A stretch of DNA of 64,000 nt from Pogonophryne albipinna. Taxonomy: Eukaryota; Chordata; Actinopteri; Perciformes; Artedidraconidae. The stretch covers positions 22,346,867 through 22,410,866 of the forward strand of contig CM053243.1 of assembly GCA_028583405.1 (NCBI GenBank), written 5' to 3'. This document shows, piece by piece, positions 1 to 37,479 of this stretch (the first letter of the stretch is position 1; each line of letters starts with the position of its first letter). The notes beneath the pieces were generated by a model. The model had not been told where the DNA came from. It ran no database searches and saw only the letters and a list, made by a program, of their open reading frames with translations. Both the position numbers and the translations under genes were made by a program.

Positions 1-249
1 GTTGAAACCGTTCTTTTTTTACTGGTTTTACTATACTTGGAGACTATGACATGTCTTGGTGAGTCCAGTTATAAGTGGTACTACCCTGTGAGGCATTTTA
101 ATTGGCATAACAAATGATGTGTATGTGCATACATCATTCATATGGTACGTTCACGCCCAAATTACTGCATTGGCAGTGAATTATAGCCAAATAGTGAATC
201 CCAGTGGATGTATTACATGTCTCCTGGCTCTTGTACCTGAGGACACACC
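1..249. other. Upstream flank, no gene seen
   Basis: AT-rich single-copy-looking DNA. No splice-bounded exon, RNA gene or mobile element was recognised. Confidence 0.5.
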
Positions 250-501
<252 letters not shown>

Positions 502-1125
502 AGCCTCTGGTACCAGGCGGCAGAGCTCTCGGCTCTCCAGTGGTGTGTCAAAGTGTTCAGTGACCACAACGCCTGGTGTTATTCTCATTACAGAGGGATC
601 AAAGGGACATGAGCTTCATAGCAGCGGGGACTCTCTTCAACCCCCTGAGAAGCAACTCCTCCTCTAATCTCAAAGGTCACATTTAGTCATTCAAATATAA
701 AACAGCAGCACATCACTCGCACCCATGTGACCTGCTGGGGTCTTTTCCAGAGTCGAGATTTCAGAGGAAACAGACAAAAATGAAACGGCTCCAATTTAAA
801 TGGATAACTGTAACATGAAGAAACTGCATTTGATACTTTAGCAATAATCATCCTCCACAGTACCCTGTTGATATTTAATTTGGACTGGTAAAAAATGTTA
901 TTTAAATATTCCATTAATATTCTGTTGCACCTTACTACACACTAACAATAATCCTCATTAAGAAGCTGGATGAGTTTGTCCTTGCAAGGTGTCCTAATGA
1001 CAGCCATGAATTGTACACACACTTTATATTCTGCTCACTCACTGTTTTCAACAATGCTCTAATGTCAGAGGTTACGTGAGGTAAGGGGATGAAACCTAAC
1101 AAGTTCAAATTGATCTTTTTCATCT
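502..1125. other. Intergenic, no gene seen
   Basis: AT-rich flank between the CA array and the first hAT element. Nothing supportable was recognised. Confidence 0.5.
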
Positions 1126-1133
1126 ATTTTAAT
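1126..1133. repeat. Left 8-base target-site duplication of the hAT element
   Basis: ATTTTAAT, identical to 2189-2196 on the other side of the element. Confidence 0.85.
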
Positions 1134-2188
1134 TAGTGCTGTCAAAATTATCGCGTTAACGGCGGTAATTAATTTTTTGAATTAATTGCGTTAAAATATT
1201 TAACGCATTTAACGCATGTGCAGAATGGCCCGCCCCATACGTGCCACCAGTGGCAGCGCCAGGGTATGGCTGGGGTAGGCTACACCCATACCAAGAAATG
1301 GCTTAGCCCCACCATGAAAAATGATGTTAAAGTAAGCAAAATAAAGTCCGCCAACTCGCGCGGAGTAAATTGCACAGACAGTAGTTAGTAAGATTGATTT
1401 CAGTAGCCACTTGTCTGGAAATACCGAAGACCAGAAACGGTTTTGAAAACTTTTGTCACGTAGTGATCGTCTTCTCAATAGAACATCTTTGATAATGTCG
1501 GTGTTGTTGCAGGAAGTCCCGACGGAGAATACTTTTGCTGTAGTACAGGGGTGCACATAACTGGTACACAGGTTATGTGCGTAATCTGAAATGCGTACCG
1601 TCACTTGTGTCACAAAGCGCATTTGCGTACCGACGTACTTGTGAAGCTTTTCCAGAAGGCGGTTAGATCACCGGACGACAGAGTCGGTCTCCGTGTGCAC
1701 AGACAGGGCTGCTGTTAACGTCGGTCTGTACAACGGAATTGTGCCAAAACTACGCCAACCGGCTGCGGAGGGAGACTTCCTCCCTTCACTAGAGAACTGC
1801 GCTAAAACAGCTGATCACAACGTTCACACTCTGTGGTCACGAAGTACTCCACTAGCCGCCGCCGCCCCCCCCCCCTCTGTCGACTTTCCTGAAGTACTCC
1901 CCCGTTGATAGAAATCAACACGTAATGAATTAAGACCCCACGGTTTGATGATTGATAGGTGTGTGGGTTGTCTTTCATTTTGACACGCAGAAAAATGTTA
2001 TAATAAACATAGATACTGTATGTTAAATGGATATATCCGCCTTCTTTCATTTATCTTTCCATTCCCACAACAATATACATAAATAAATGGCATATTTTGG
2101 ACATAGTTCGAATGGTGATTAATCATGATTAATTAATTTTTAAGCTTTGATTAATCTGATTAAAAAATTTAATCGTTTGACAGCCCTA
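1134..2188. mobile_element. hAT-family non-autonomous DNA transposon (1,055 bases)
   Basis: The ends are short inverted repeats: TAGTGCTGTCAAA on the left and, read inward from the right, TAGGGCTGTCAAA. Both are followed by ATTAAT-rich subterminal sequence. The element is flanked by a perfect 8-base direct repeat ATTTTAAT (1126-1133 and 2189-2196), the length made by hAT transposases. The interior has no recognisable transposase. A 137-codon minus-strand open frame at 1209-1622 matches nothing I know. This is best read as a deletion derivative mobilised in trans. The middle is GC-richer and may hold older TE pieces; 'CAGGGGTGCACATAA' near 1547 resembles another hAT terminus but is not proven. 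Confidence 0.85.
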
Positions 2189-2196
2189 ATTTTAAT
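2189..2196. repeat. Right 8-base target-site duplication of the hAT element
   Basis: ATTTTAAT, identical to 1126-1133. Confidence 0.85.
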
Positions 2197-4136
2197 ACAT
2201 ATTCTTTATTGCAAAATGTGATTTTACACACTTCCAAAGAACATGCTATATGTGTAAATAAATCAATTTATCATGTGCTGCACAGAGCACTACTGCAGTA
2301 AAAAACACTGCTGCAAACACGCGATGTTCACAATTAAAATCGCACCAGTGATTTTTGTCATGGAATTTAGTTTTCATTCTTTAAATGACACAGTGAGTGG
2401 ACAGTGATGGTGGCAGCTAATAACATTGCAGTGCCAACAGCAGTTCCTCGGGATCTGAGCAGCTGTTCTGCAGTCTATATTGGCCTGTTCTTCAAGTGGG
2501 GAAAAAAAGAGCAACCTAGATGAGAATTTTGTGCTTCAGTGGCTATTGAAAGATGAGGCAATAAACGGCTAAACTTGAGTAATCACACACTCCCTGAGGA
2601 ATTTCTCAAATGGGGATGGTCAAAAACCTTGAAATTTGAGCCCCTCACACGCGGCCCAGGCTTTAACATTTGATGAGATTCATTATTGTAGGGAGCTGAA
2701 TACAAGTGTCTTCTGATTACAGGGCCCACTATTAAAAGTTCCCACCAGTGTGCATTTCCACGGTAGAACGTCAATGGGATTACAATCTCAATTCACTCCA
2801 GTCAATTCTCCGGTAACAAGATTTCATTAAAAGCAGGCAGGGAGGAAAAGTGACTCAAAAGCACTGAAACAGCTGGACTATAAATTATAAAAACGTGCTT
2901 TCTGCTAACTGAACACACCTTCAGCTTGCAGATGTATTATTATTTAATGTTCAGAGGAGCTGGTTTTATGTAAATGGGAGTCTTCTATTCTCTTCAGTCC
3001 CCATCTCAATGCCAGGTACTTCCAAACCAAGCAAAGGGAGAGATTATGCAAACCAATTAACATATGAAAATAACGTATTAATATACTGTCTCTGAACTGT
3101 ATCCAATCAGTTCCTTTTCACTGGCGTGTGTACAAAACAATTAAAATTAAATTTATACTGCTCTTCCTTAACATATTCTGCAGCAAATGGAATCAGTGAG
3201 CAAATGCTGACAAAAGTTTTACAGGCCTGTGTTCTTCCTTAAAGGCACATTGACTTTAAGAATATTTATAAGACGCCATGCTAATAAATTCCACTCTTTG
3301 TTTCTCCCTAATGATGTGTGCATCTGAGACAAAGCAGCGAAATCCATAGCGGTAGCCAGGTGCTAATGAATGGCTTACATTATGCTGTCCACTAATTACT
3401 ACCGCACCATAAATAAAACACAAGACAATCAATTAGCGGTGGACGTGTGTTTGTTAGTCATGGGCAGCAAGTTCCTCCAGGCCAGAGCTCTGCCACAGGC
3501 CTGCCTCTTCAGGTTGTCCTTTTGAAATGGATAGGAGGAGTTCAGATAAATCACATTTTGAATGTAACTAAATGCACTTCAGTCGTTCCATTTCTACTCT
3601 CACAGATTTGAAGTAAACTTATATCTACACAGTTTCAACTGAGAGGTGAGTAAAATGCACGTCCTTCCAACTGAATAAGACAAAAATAAATCCAACAGGC
3701 GGCTATCATCGCTCTTCCTTTTAATGGAAGCTTTGCAAAAAGGCTTTCTCCTCCACTTCATACAGCTCCTCCAGTTTCCCAGACACCAACTGGCTGACGT
3801 ATCACACTTGATTTGAACCAGAGCAGGGGAAATCAGAGTGCATTAACACTGCATGTAGAAGGCACTAACTGAATGATCCTAGCATTATGCGGCCTCTGGC
3901 CTGGCCTATCTGCGTAGTTTGATGCATAATTTGAGCATTAATGTAATTTACATTTTAACACAGTCCCAAAAGTAAACTGATTAGTTGATAGTTATCTACT
4001 AATGTGCCAAGAGGACCCGCATGTCACTTGCATGCAGGCAGAGGGACAGGATTACACATGACAAGGTTGGCCTTGCAAGAGCCCAGACAAAGAGACAAAG
4101 CCTGCCAGAAGGATAGACACCAGAGAGGCTCCGCGC
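2197..4136. other. Intergenic, no gene seen
   Basis: AT-rich DNA with scattered TAAT motifs. No exon-like segment with paired splice sites, RNA gene or recognisable repeat. Confidence 0.5.
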
Positions 4137-5034
<898 letters not shown>

Positions 5035-5375
5035 CATTTATCTCCATGCTGTCAATTAGAGGAAAAAGCAAAGAACTAATTAGGAACTGTGCAATTTTAA
5101 TTAGCTGTTTTGATAATTAAACTAATTGGTTCCCTTGTGTTCCTGCAATGTGTGCTGAGAACTTTTTTGATATCTGGGCAGCAGATTTCCCATCCGCTGG
5201 TTAATTAGTCACTTTTGCATTAAAAAGGAGCCTTCCTTAATAGCCTTAATTTGCAGTTGAAAAGAGAATCTACCATCAATAATTTGTGTAATTGGTAACC
5301 GTTTGATTGTAATTTAGAGGCACGGCCGGACAGCTTGGCATGTCTAATTCCTAATGACTAGGATTAAAGTTGGAT
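5035..5375. promoter_or_regulatory. Candidate enhancer / conserved non-coding element upstream of lmo1
   Basis: About 340 bases unusually dense in homeodomain core sites: CAATTAG, CTAATTAGG, TTAATTAGC, ATAATTAAACTAATTGG, TTAATTAG, TAATTGG and CTAATTCCTAATGACT. They are separated by non-repetitive, moderately GC-rich sequence with no open frame of note. This texture is typical of developmental enhancers beside transcription-regulator genes. The call rests on motif density alone, with no alignment to another species, so it is a hypothesis. Confidence 0.3.
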
Positions 5376-8217
5376 TAACTGTTTGGGAAAGGGATTCACT
5401 CTCCTCTCTTTCCTATCCACCAAATGACACCTTGTCTACATTTGATTGGTCATGAAATTCAAATTGACTAGGTGAACAGCAGGGCTTATAGACTTTCGAT
5501 TACTTTTCTATATGGTGAGCCTGTCAAATTGCATCAAAAAGATTCTAATAATTCCTATTTTCCATACATCGTCTGAGGAGCTCACCCAGGAAGATAATAC
5601 AATTAGGTTACAATTTATTATGTGATGTGTTAAACCTCTGCTATCAAACCCATTTGTGTACAACTCTGAGGGGAACACATAGCAGAGATTAGCCACTAGG
5701 AGGAGCAGAGCCTTACATCTAAGAGTAACAAAGTAAAGCACTTCTCACAGTTCAAAGAAACTGCATTCATGGAATAGGATTTTTTTTCTCTGAATATAAG
5801 TGTGCATATTAAATGCAGTGAACTTATAAAAACAGTATCTGAATGATGTGCCTGTGAGACACAGAGCTAACTCAATGCAAAGATGGTGACATTACTAAAA
5901 ATCATTTTGTATAAGTACTTACCAAACTGGTGTTTTCTACTGTGGCAGAAACATCAGGGGAAATAACACTGATGTTTACAAGTGTCAGCTTAATGCTCGA
6001 AGACATTTGAATATTGCCAGAAGCCAGGGAACCTGGACTAAAAGCATATCATTCACCATCTTAACTATCAGGCACCATCTCTATATTTTTACAACACAGA
6101 GCCCCGCCAGTAGTCTGATTAAAAAGCACCATTCATCCCACTTAGCCGGAATACAATTAAGGGACATGGCTTTAAAAGCCCAGCCCTGAAGCCTCTCCCC
6201 GTCCCACATAAAAGGAGCACTCTCCACTGAGGCTTGCCTGTAAATATCATGTTTGATATGAGGTTTTAATCTGCTTAGCCATTCTGAACTATAGAATGGG
6301 CTCATCCTCTCTCTGAAACCTCTGTCCAATGGCTGTGTGCCTGAGGACGAATAGGAACACAACACTAGTGTGCTATCTGATTAGGTGGGGTTAATTACGG
6401 AGCACTGTTTTGTAGTGGCTGCATTTGAGAGCCGCCCATAAATAGATGGGCATGGCTAATGCATGCTCAGAAATGAATTTTAATTAACTGTGTATCAGAG
6501 AGGCCCACTCAGGGGCTTGTTTGTAGTATGTACTGACCCCACTGTTGGATGAGGAGTGGGAAAGGGTCTGCACCCAAGACACTGTGAGAGGGGATGAAGA
6601 GCGCACCATGGCCTACATGAGTCAGGGATCATAGACACACAAAATGTTGTGTCTTTACACAAAGGTCATGTGGGTAATTTATATTGATGAGAACCTTGAT
6701 TGAGAGCCACTCTGCAACCTTTCCATGCTTTTGCATTCGGATCATCTCAGTTAGACTGAGACACATGGTCTCTGCTGATACTCCAAATGAGTATCACTAG
6801 TGACATTTTAATAAACACAAAACTTCCTCAGCTTAATGATTTTTATAAAACATGTGGACCCCAAAACCTGGTGTACTAGAGAGGTAATTGTGGTAAATTC
6901 AAAGCTCCGTCTATTACTACCAACTGTTCACATACACACATGGAAGCACACACACCATTTTCACTCTCTCTGAACCGTTTTTATATGGGTTTTTTTTCAT
7001 TCAAATGTCAAATGGCTATTTCAAGTCAAGCCCCGATGATACTGAACCATGCTTTGTCCTTTTATTTCCAGTTTTCTGTGTGATTGGATTAATTATGTGC
7101 CACTCACTTTGCTAGAGGTCAGCAAACATACATTCTCGGTCATAAGTCATCAATCTATGTGACCGTGGAGATGAAAAGTCAAGCATGTCAGCCAGGAAGC
7201 TGGACAGAGAGGGATCAGGCCATTGATTTCAGGGCCAACCCAATCTCACCACAGCCTGCTGCCCTGAGAACGGAAATTATCCCTATGGGCTATGTACAGT
7301 GAGCTTTATACCTTAGATTTGTGGTGCATGATCACATTATCGGGGCCTGTAAAAAAAGGTAATTTCAAATGCATGGGAGAACAATTATCAAATGGGAAAG
7401 CATATAACATACAGTACCGTCATAACTAAATCCATGAAAAAAGTGCAATGTGGTTCAACTAAAAAAGAAATGTACTTTTATGTGGATGTGGTTATTTTGT
7501 ATTTCATTCATATATTGTATTCAACATTTTTACCTCCTTTCAAGCTAGGGAGACATATTTACATCTTCACACATGATTTTGCACCGCACACATCTTACTA
7601 CAACATGGTTGAATGTAAATATTGAGGAGGCCCTTGATCTAAAACAGTTTGAGAGTAATTATTTTAACAATTATTCATTATTATTTCATTATAGAGTTGC
7701 TAATGATGATGTGCTTTAAATAGGGGTGGTGCAAAATGTAACAGAAGGCCAGGACAGACTGAGCAAGCTCACAGCACAGACAGCCTGCTGGCGGCTGACG
7801 AACCAGCATTATTGTAGCTATACTCCACTCCACTCTCCTAAATGGCTAATCTTTGTTGGATCTCACCCTTAATTGGTTAACAGTCTCCGCAGGGCAAGTG
7901 AAAGTGGTGCTATTTAAGGCTCCACCGTGAAACAGCAACACTTTCATCTTGGCAATAACAGGCAACAATTATATTACCAGATTCGAAACTGAACCTTCTA
8001 TCTACCCACTAATCAAAAACGCAGCCCATCTGTTGTGCTGTCTCTTTTGAAACGACTGTTTATCTGCAGCGTGTATGATAACTGTGTCTGGACACGAATT
8101 AACTGCTAAATAGAGCGCAATTAGATGTTATTTCTATTAAATTCTGCGGCAACAAAGGTAAGGAGAAGAAAAATAATAAGCGCATGTTTACTCTAACTGT
8201 ACCAGACACCAAAGCAC
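5376..8217. other. Intergenic upstream of lmo1, no gene seen
   Basis: AT-rich sequence with isolated TAAT-rich patches (for example 6385-6490). It may hold further regulatory DNA, but nothing specific can be supported. Confidence 0.45.
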
Positions 8218-8415
8218 CATCTCTCTCTCTCTCCCCCCCTCTTTCTTTCTATCTCTCTCTGACATATACGCGCACCCGCGTCCGTGCGCACGTGCATCAA
8301 TACAACCTTCCGTGCATGCGCGCGCTCCCCTGCTCCCTCTCTATCACGCACATGCAGACTGGCAGGCAGACCCGTCGCTCGCAAACACACACACGAGCGC
8401 GCGCACACACACGCG
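8218..8415. repeat. CT-rich tract followed by alternating purine/pyrimidine CpG tract
   Basis: 8218-8265 is a CT-rich low-complexity run. 8266-8415 contains repeated GCGC, CGTGCGCACGTG and ACACAC/GCGC alternations, which favour Z-DNA. It sits about 0.8 kb upstream of the lmo1 start codon, at the edge of the CpG-rich promoter region. Confidence 0.6.
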
Positions 8416-8639
8416 CCTTCCCTTAGCTGTGCTTTTGTGTTTTGTCAGAATTAATGAGAAAAGTTCCCTTGCCCTAGGGGTAATTAGTGTCCTTGGAGTT
8501 AAATAAGCTAATACTTAGACACCTCTGGCACAAGCAATTATGTTTGTGTATTGAATAATTGATTCAAAGAGGGGGGAAGGGCTGCTAATCAGATCTGAGC
8601 ATAATGAATTGATTTAATTAACAGGGGAATCCGAGGGTC

Positions 8640-9233
8640 TCTGGAAACTGCGCGCATTTATTCAGTAGCAGCAGAGGCGAGCGCGGCACATAAACTGGGA
8701 GAGAGGCGGCGTGAGTTTGCTTTTAGCAGTTGTCAGATTTGCAATTGGATTTGTTTGAATATAGTTGCTGTCTCGGAGCAAATGAGAACCAGAAAGAGAG
8801 AATATTAACAGCGAAGGAGAGCTCAGCCGTTCAGTCTGAGCATCTGCTCTGTCCGTGTGTGCACAGTTAGATACAGGCGACACTAGATTTATATCGCTTT
8901 TCATTGTTTTGCCTCTTTTAATTCGCATGGAATTTATCAAGAGCAACCATCGCTGTTTGATCGCTATTTATTTGCATTACAGTTCAGTCCGGATAGGGGG
9001 ATCTCGCCGCATATCTGGCCGTATTTCGCGTATGAATTAGTATTGATAGGAGGAGAGAAAGAAAACGTGCACACGGAAATTCATCTTTCCAGGGTTTTGG
9101 TTTATCGAGGCGTAGTCTAGTCAGCCGCGCGTTTCAAAGCCATTTCCAGGAGAAGCTGGGAGAGAGCGAGCAGTGCAGCCTGCTGGAGCCGAGGACGGAT
9201 CGCCCGGGGAAGGACTCCTCGTTCCTCAGGACG
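8640..9233 (+). promoter_or_regulatory. lmo1: CpG-rich promoter and 5' leader region of lmo1
   Basis: Roughly three to four dozen CpG dinucleotides lie in this 600-base stretch, against a strongly CpG-poor background, ending at the lmo1 start codon. This marks a likely unmethylated promoter/first-exon island. No TATA box or transcription start could be fixed, so the border between promoter and 5' UTR is unknown. Mammalian LMO1 uses more than one promoter, so other first exons could lie elsewhere. Confidence 0.55.
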
Positions 9234-33274
<24,041 letters not shown>

Positions 33275-33690
33275 TTGGAGCCTGGTGGCAGCAACAATCA
33301 GCTCCACACTTCAACTACACACGAAATGGATGTTCTGCTGCACTTGGAAAAAGACAAGCGTCTGTCTGCTTGCCTGCAATACTTTTTAAGACCCCTTTAT
33401 CAGTCCCTAAGGACTCTATTGTAAATGTTCAACTTTTTGCCCCTCCCACACCCCAACACTGAGCAGTTACAGATTTTGATGTACAGTTGTGCCTGCTTAG
33501 CTGAGCACTGTATTGCTTGTATGTTTTGTGAAATTTGTTTCCGGTTGGTTTTAATTTCCTTTTAGAAATGGTTCATTGGAGGGTATGTACAGTCTGTTTT
33601 CTCTGTATATATAAACTGGAACATTTATTTTATGAAATGTAATGCAATTTTATTACTAGTGTGAATTAAAGATTCTTAAATGTTCATATA
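33275..33690 (+). other. lmo1: lmo1 3' untranslated region
   Basis: About 410 bases from the stop codon to the probable cleavage zone. It ends shortly after an ATTAAA signal and a U/GU-rich stretch near 33690-33705. The length is inferred from that signal only. Confidence 0.7.
33665..33670 (+). terminator. lmo1: lmo1 polyadenylation signal ATTAAA
   Basis: The commonest variant of AATAAA, 391 bases after the stop. It is followed within 30-40 bases by GTGAGTTTTTTTCTCTTTT, a typical downstream element. Confidence 0.7.
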
Positions 33691-36600
33691 GTGAGTTTTT
33701 TTCTCTTTTACCAAAACCAAAGTTGTCGGAGGAAGTCGGCTCACGTGTTGATATGTAATCATGTCTCCAAAAAAGGCAATGCTAGAAAAAGTTTTGCAAG
33801 AGAAAATATATTTGAAGACAGTCTTCAATACATGATGCAACAAAACACGTTTTATTACATTTTTCAGAGTTCTGATGGAATTAGAAATGCTGTTTAAAAT
33901 GAACTACTTAAGATTTATTTGGAATAAAAGAATGCTTCTCCAAACTGTGTTGTTGTGAGCGTGCAGGTGTCATGAAAGGAAGTGTGTTAAGCTGCTCTCC
34001 GTCAGTCATGCTTCACTAATTGCCATCTGATTAAAAGGGTGAATCGGCCTGGAAATGAAATGCAATAGCAGATAAACTAGAGAGAAAATAAATGCTCATT
34101 GAGTTTGAGATCATTTGAACTCATCAGCAACAGAGGGGCAGAGCTGTAATAAAAAGTACTTTTCCCAGAAGACTCTGGTTAATGGATATTGTCAAATATT
34201 TAGCTGATCCTCCAAGTGATAATTCATGTCAATGACTTTGCTTATTACATGTATTTGTGTTAATAAATCAAGATATACTTTTTTTGGCATCTATCTTTAA
34301 ACAAGAAAAAAGAAAACACTGAGAAAGAATCATTTGAAGATAATTTCCTGCAAATAACACCATGTGCTGTAAGTGATTAACAGCTTTGTTTCTATATTAA
34401 TTAAGCAGCTCATTGTGCACCTCTGATTTCTTCAAGAAATATCACATTATTCCAGATGTAATTAACTTTAATGGACTAAAAACATGCAAGAAAGGTTTAT
34501 GACCGCAGGGTGTGCTGCATTCTTTATCAGACCTGTTTTGATCTTAATTATTCTACTGATAATTAATACGGTAGTTTATTTTGGATTTGGGTCACAAGAA
34601 GCTGAGCCAATAACACATTAGTTCATTACAGGACTGAAAGTAAGTTATTTTCATTTAATCAAAAATCCAAAGGTTGTAAGTTTACAATGATGATGTCAAA
34701 CGTAAGAAATGATAGTAACATAAAAGTGGAACTCATTTTTGTGACCAAATAGTTATTTTTGTTGATTGACTACATGATAAATTGAATAATGTTTCGCCTT
34801 CAGCTTATTACATTTAGCATCCAAGAGGCACTTACCTCACGACAAAGTGTTCCTACTGCTGTCATATTATTATTAGCAAACATTCATGTTTTATTCTAAT
34901 TAGAAATAGCAAACATCATTCTTTTAGAGAGAAAAAATAACCTAAGCAGAGATCAAATTGGCTGTTAGATCATATGATCCATTTTATTTAAGTTCAAGTT
35001 CTGTGACAGGTAATATGCCATACGTCAGTCTGGACAGAGGTCTCGAGGCTTTAATTTCACTCTGGTACCTTTGGCATCAGATGTTACCAAACCTCATATG
35101 TGACATGTTAGATCTTACCTCACTTTTTTTGATTCAATGGGATGTTGTAAGTGCCACCAAAACAAAGTGTCATACACACCTAGCTCGGGATATAAAGCCA
35201 AAGATGGCTCAGCTAAAGAGCATGGAAATGGCCAACGACAATAAGAGTCATACACATGTTATTTGTCAAACCTCTGCTGCTGTAGTATCTCTGTTATTAT
35301 TATTCAACCCACTATTTTTCTTACTTTTTGTTGAAAGGGGGCAGACTATAGTCTCTACTAGCAGGATACAGAACAGCAAGATAATTGGCTAACACATAAA
35401 TCAAGTGTGCAAAGAGCATTAATTAGAAATTCATTAAAAATTCACACTCACCGGCAGGTGTGCAAATAAAGGATTAGGTAGACATCAATTATACTACATA
35501 AGAGCATTTTAATTGCAATTCCTGGATTGATTTACGGAGGGAAACAATCATGCTCTGTGCAATATGGCTGATTGCTCATTTTCCGGAGAAATAATAAGGA
35601 AAACACCTCACCAGGTAAAAATGTCCCCAGCTGTAAATGTATACACACATACAGATTCATAAGTGTAGGTGTCTGTCATGCACAGACACATGTAGGCTTA
35701 CATATGAGTGTTCATATCTGCCTAAAAAACAAGCAGACATGCACACACACAATTACAAAACATGACACACAAAGGCATCCTCCTTACACACATAAATACA
35801 CATGCACCGCAGCTTGGCATTCCCATCTGCTTGTGCTAGTGAAGAAAGTTCTTAAGCACCAAATGTTGTGCTGTTATGACTCAAGTTTGTGAATCCTCCA
35901 ACCTCCTCTGTGTTCCTGATTACTGCATTATGGCATCTGCTTAATTAGCTTGGCTTGTGTCATATGTTGCACACAAGGGGGTGTTAAAAAGTGCCCTTCC
36001 CTCTTGCTCATTATCTGCCTCGATTCATGTGATGTATAATCTCTCTAGACAGACATTCGTATTGACATAGGGACAGCTGTCAGCAAAGCATGGTCATAAA
36101 AGGTGCATGTAGAATAAAAAACCACATGGAAGGCAGATGAGTGAAAAGGCTGCCACATTTTTAAGTGAAACTACTGACTCTGTGTTTCACTCTGGATCCG
36201 TCAACACTGCAACAGTTCTAATTATGCTAGATTTAATTTTATGGATGAGAGTTTTTTGGGAGAATGGACTGTTTGAAGGCCGTGCATTTCGATTACTACA
36301 GGTAATATTCCAAGTAGCCTCCTGCCGGTGTTTTTTCAAAATTAGAGTAGTGTCCAATTCTTGGCGAGGAATCAACCTCATTATTGCCATGAAAGAGAAT
36401 TCTAACCATTATCTGCCTGACAGCTCTGGACAATCATTTCTATCCCACAATATGATACTTGCTTGATGGGAACGAGTTTGTAGATATGTCCCTTCTGTAC
36501 AATTAAAGTATCCATGATGATCAAAAATCATGTCATTATTGGAATAATGCACTCGACAGGAAAGTTATACCAGAACCGACGAACCAGACACGCTCTATTG

Positions 36601-37179
36601 AGGACCTTTTATGATTTCACATAACCTGAAGGCCACCACAGTATCTCCGAAGTGTTCAGTAAGAGTTAGGTGAGCAGAGAAGTGTTCACTTGGTTCCAAT
36701 CTGAAACCTCACTGCTATGCCGCTTATTCTTACACACGTTGGCCTGCTGGTGGCACTAGAAGAAATGTCAGAGAATAACCAAAGTCATTTAAATGTATTC
36801 TTGAATACAAAAAAAAAAGTAAAGGCCCATCAAGGTGAATCAAGTACAGGGCCATGAACGTCCATGCCACCATGGCTTAATACATACCCATCAAATAAAA
36901 TAATGAAATGCCAAAAGTGCAAATATGTGTCCTAAGTCTAAGTTGTAGTTCTTTGCTTGTTAATCATGTTAAAGGAAGTTGGAATGTAAAGGGGTTGTTG
37001 CCAGAAGGTTATTTTCTTTCTTTGCTGCTTCATACAAAATGGCTGGGGAAGATTCCATTGTTTGGAATGACAGTATTAGATAAATTGCCACCATTAAGTG
37101 GGTACGTGTGGCATTGGGCCTTTGATTGTTTAAAAAAAAAGCCGATAATCTAAAACAACTAAGTGATGTTGGAACCAAT
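33691..37179. other. lmo1-ric3 intergenic, 5' part, no gene seen
   Basis: AT-rich. A 144-codon plus-strand open frame at 34958-35392 has no family resemblance and lacks splice or promoter context, so it is not called as a gene. Confidence 0.5.
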
Positions 37180-37181
37180 TA

Positions 37182-37451
37182 CACTGAACAAAAATATAAA
37201 TTCAACACTTTTGTTTTTGCTCCCATTTTTCATGAGATGAACTCAAAGATCTAAAACATTTTCTATATACACAAAATAACCATTTCTCTCAAATATTGTT
37301 CACAAATCTGAAAAAATCTGTGATAGTGAGCACTTCTCCTTTGCCGAGATAATCCATCCCACCTCACAGGTGTGGCATATCAAGATGCTGATTAGACAGC
37401 ATGATTATTGCACAGGTGTGCCTTAGGCTGGCCACAATAAAAGGCCACTCT
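37182..37451 (+). repeat. Left long inverted repeat of the Tc1-like element
   Basis: 270 bases, pairing with 38547-38816. The two arms differ near the outer end (TTCAAC versus TGCAAC) and around 37329 (GAGCAC versus GACCAC), by one base each. Confidence 0.95.
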
Positions 37452-37479
37452 AAAATGTTCAGTTTTATCACCCAGCACA

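Noticed and set aside
34958..35392. 144-codon plus-strand frame downstream of lmo1
   Set aside because: No domain, no promoter or exon signals, low-complexity hydrophobic end. Chance frame.
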